From Acidobacteriota bacterium (GTDB lineage Bacteria; Acidobacteriota; Terriglobia; Terriglobales; Acidobacteriaceae), in contig JABCZH010000006.1 of the NCBI GenBank assembly GCA_013289795.1, positions 1 through 64,000 on the forward strand: 64,000 nt of DNA, written 5' to 3'. Position 1 is the first letter of the stretch; each line of letters begins with the position of its first letter. Positions 62,468-64,000 of the stretch are shown here, piece after piece. The position numbers were made by a program, and so were the translations under genes. Under the pieces are notes generated by a model that had not been told where the DNA came from, made no database searches, and saw only the letters and a list, made by a program, of their open reading frames with translations.

Positions 62468-62959
62468 CTACTTCTGTCGCTGACGTGTCGCATCGCTCGG
62501 CAGGATGCAAGCTTGCGTGGCATCCTTCAATGCTGTGTCGAGAGCCGCACCCAGGGTCTCTAGCTCCTCCGCGCTCATGAGCTTCTGCATGCCTTCGAAG
62601 AGCTGGCGCTCTTCGTTGCGGATATGTTGAACGAGTGCAGTTGCAAAAGAAGCCAGTGCCTGTTGGTCGAGGCTTCTTGACCGTGCGCGGTTGAACAGGT
62701 CGCGCAGCAGGGCGTGCTCTGCGACAAGCTCCTGCACCAACGGCCGCAGTTCTGGAAACTTCGCGGCAGGGGGGAACAATTCTTCCTCCTCGGCGGAGAA
62801 GTGGACCGCGATCTCCTGCTCGAAAATCTGGACGATCTCCGCCTGCCAAGGTTCGGGGTCAATTGGGCCGTTCTGAATGGCCCGATCCAGGCGCACACAC
62901 AGTGCCAACGCGTGCTGATGTTGGCGTGAAAGCGGGATCAGACTCTTGTCGCGAAGCAT
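62468..62959 (-). CDS. Hemerythrin-like HHE-domain protein
   Basis: A 163-residue four-helix protein. Di-iron ligands fit the hemerythrin pattern: RQHQHAL near residue 16, VHFSAEEEELFP near 52, AEHALLRDL near 82 and HIRNEERQLFEGM near 112. Such proteins bind oxygen or nitric oxide, or protect against iron and oxidative stress. ATG at 62959. It is co-directional with the agmatine deiminase gene, 22 bases downstream of its stop, and convergent with the TPR gene. Confidence 0.87.
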   Translation of the reverse strand: MLRDKSLIPLSRQHQHALALCVRLDRAIQNGPIDPEPWQAEIVQIFEQEIAVHFSAEEEELFPPAAKFPELRPLVQELVAEHALLRDLFNRARSRSLDQQALASFATALVQHIRNEERQLFEGMQKLMSAEELETLGAALDTALKDATQACILPSDATRQRQK

Positions 62960-62981
62960 CTGTTGGCATTCTATCGGTTCT

Positions 62982-64000
62982 TCACACCCCGGGCTGCTGC
63001 TGGGTCATGCAGTGCATCGCGCCAAAGCCCCAGATCAGATCACCCGAATAGATTCCCACGACTTCGCGGTCTGGAAACAAGTCGGCGAGAATGTGGAGCG
63101 CGACGCGGTCATTGGGATCGTTGAAGACAGGCACGAGCACCAGCCCATTCGCGATGTAGAAATTTCCATAGCTGGCGGGAAGCCGGCGGCCTTCAAACAC
63201 GACTGGGGCGGGCATGGGAAGCTCGACGATCGAGAGCGATCGGTCGTCTTGATTCGTGGCCTCGCGCAGACGGCGGATATTCTCGCGCAACGGCTCGTAA
63301 TTCGGGTCAGCAGGATCGGACTCAACGGCTGTCACCACGGTATCCGGGGAGACGAAGCGCGTGATGTCGTCAACGTGGCCGTGGGTATCGTCGCCGGCGA
63401 TGCCCGAACCCAGCCAGATCACTTTCCTGATTCCCAAATGATCGGCGAACAGTCTCTCGTAGTCTTTGCGCCTCATGGCCGGGTTGCGTTGTTGCACCTT
63501 GCTAAGCAGGCATTCCTCCGTGGTCAACAGCGTGCCATGGCCGTTGACGTCAATCGATCCGCCTTCGAGGACGACTCTTTGTTTTCCGAACATGGGGCGG
63601 AGTTCGGAGGCCTTGGCGGCTTTCGCAATAAGACTGCCGATCTTTTCGTCGTGCTTCCAATTCGGATACTTCGCCCAGGCGTTGAAGCGCCACTTAATGG
63701 CAGAGAGCTTTCCTGCGTCCGTCACAAAGGTGCAGCCAGAGTCGCGGGTCCAGACGCGGTCGGTGGGCCAGCGATGAAAGTGAATGTTGTCACTGAGTGC
63801 GTTGGCCAGGGTTAGAGTCTTGCGAGCGCGCTTTTCGGAGGCCGCATCATTAACGATCAGTTCCACCCGCTCATGACGCGCGAGGTGACGGATGATTTCC
63901 GCGTACACCCAGGGAATCGGCTCGAACTTACCCGGCCAGTCGTCTTTGTAATGCGGCCAAGCCAGCCATGTGGCGTCGTGAGGCTCCCATTCGGCGGGCA
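62982..64000 (-). CDS. aguA: Agmatine deiminase (peptidyl-arginine deiminase family), 5' partial
   Basis: The gene runs off the right edge; about 339 codons are present. The reading continues upstream of the GTG at 63908 to the window end, where PAEWEPHDATWLAWPHYKDDWPG matches the family N-terminus, so few residues are missing. Motifs are RVWTRDSGCTF, VLEGGSIDVNG, GIAGDDTHGHVDDITRFV, NFYIANG and the catalytic Cys in FGAMHCMTQQQP. The enzyme converts agmatine to N-carbamoylputrescine in polyamine synthesis. The carbamoylputrescine amidase (aguB) is not in the window. Confidence 0.92.
   Translation of the reverse strand, partial: PAEWEPHDATWLAWPHYKDDWPGKFEPIPWVYAEIIRHLARHERVELIVNDAASEKRARKTLTLANALSDNIHFHRWPTDRVWTRDSGCTFVTDAGKLSAIKWRFNAWAKYPNWKHDEKIGSLIAKAAKASELRPMFGKQRVVLEGGSIDVNGHGTLLTTEECLLSKVQQRNPAMRRKDYERLFADHLGIRKVIWLGSGIAGDDTHGHVDDITRFVSPDTVVTAVESDPADPNYEPLRENIRRLREATNQDDRSLSIVELPMPAPVVFEGRRLPASYGNFYIANGLVLVPVFNDPNDRVALHILADLFPDREVVGIYSGDLIWGFGAMHCMTQQQPGV

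Overview
The window reads as a chromosomal segment of a high-GC, Gram-negative soil-type bacterium, most likely an acidobacterium (Terriglobia/Koribacter-like). This is inferred from the mix of GloVer-repeat and YVTN/Vgb-type secreted propeller proteins, a BshB1-type bacillithiol deacetylase, double-GAF PP2C phosphatases, FhlA-type sigma-54 regulators and an unusual abundance of short dispersed intergenic repeats. No phage, integrase, transposase or CRISPR array is visible.

Layout. 1-24 kb is mostly housekeeping: erpA, trmJ, rmuC, a PHP hydrolase/membrane protein/oxidoreductase operon, purQ, yebC, tlyA-nadK-amidohydrolase, PP2C phosphatase-lysA, hpt, a UPF0173 hydrolase with an O-methyltransferase, bshB1, a fluoride-resistance pair (DUF190 and crcB) preceded by a fluoride riboswitch, and ispA-receiver-xseB followed by a homocysteine methyltransferase/MTHFR fusion. 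Nearly every gap here carries one of three short-repeat families. 26-37 kb holds a lipoprotein propeller, a penicillin acylase, a Fur regulator followed by two paralogous zinc-ribbon membrane proteins, a DHH phosphoesterase with a DUF2127 protein, and secreted proteins including a lipase-like hydrolase.

37.2-48.3 kb is the most unusual part. It is a central-carbon supercluster in which intact genes (ppgK, pgi, gnd, zwf, pgl, budA) alternate with truncated and frameshifted remnants of malQ, lamB, glk, a DUF2090 gene, rpe, alsS, glgX and ndh. The remnants meet in blunt joints, as if several internal deletions had each fused the ends of two genes. What survives encodes glucose phosphorylation, isomerisation and the whole oxidative pentose-phosphate branch. 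What is broken is glycogen/maltodextrin handling, the second glucokinase, the epimerase copy and acetoin synthesis. A sigma-54 activator with a shortened sensory domain closes the region, followed by tRNA-Arg(CCT).

50-64 kb carries a propeller-dihaem cytochrome fusion, a Vgb-like propeller with a PKD-like tail, an RhlE-type helicase with a long leader, an ArsR/SRPBCC pair with a promoter predicting a leaderless mRNA, a hybrid histidine kinase, a TetR regulator divergent from a secreted TPR protein, a hemerythrin-like protein and a 5'-truncated agmatine deiminase at the window edge.

Coordinates of CDS starts are my choices from start codon, Shine-Dalgarno and family N-terminus. Pseudogene borders are estimates to within about 10 bases.
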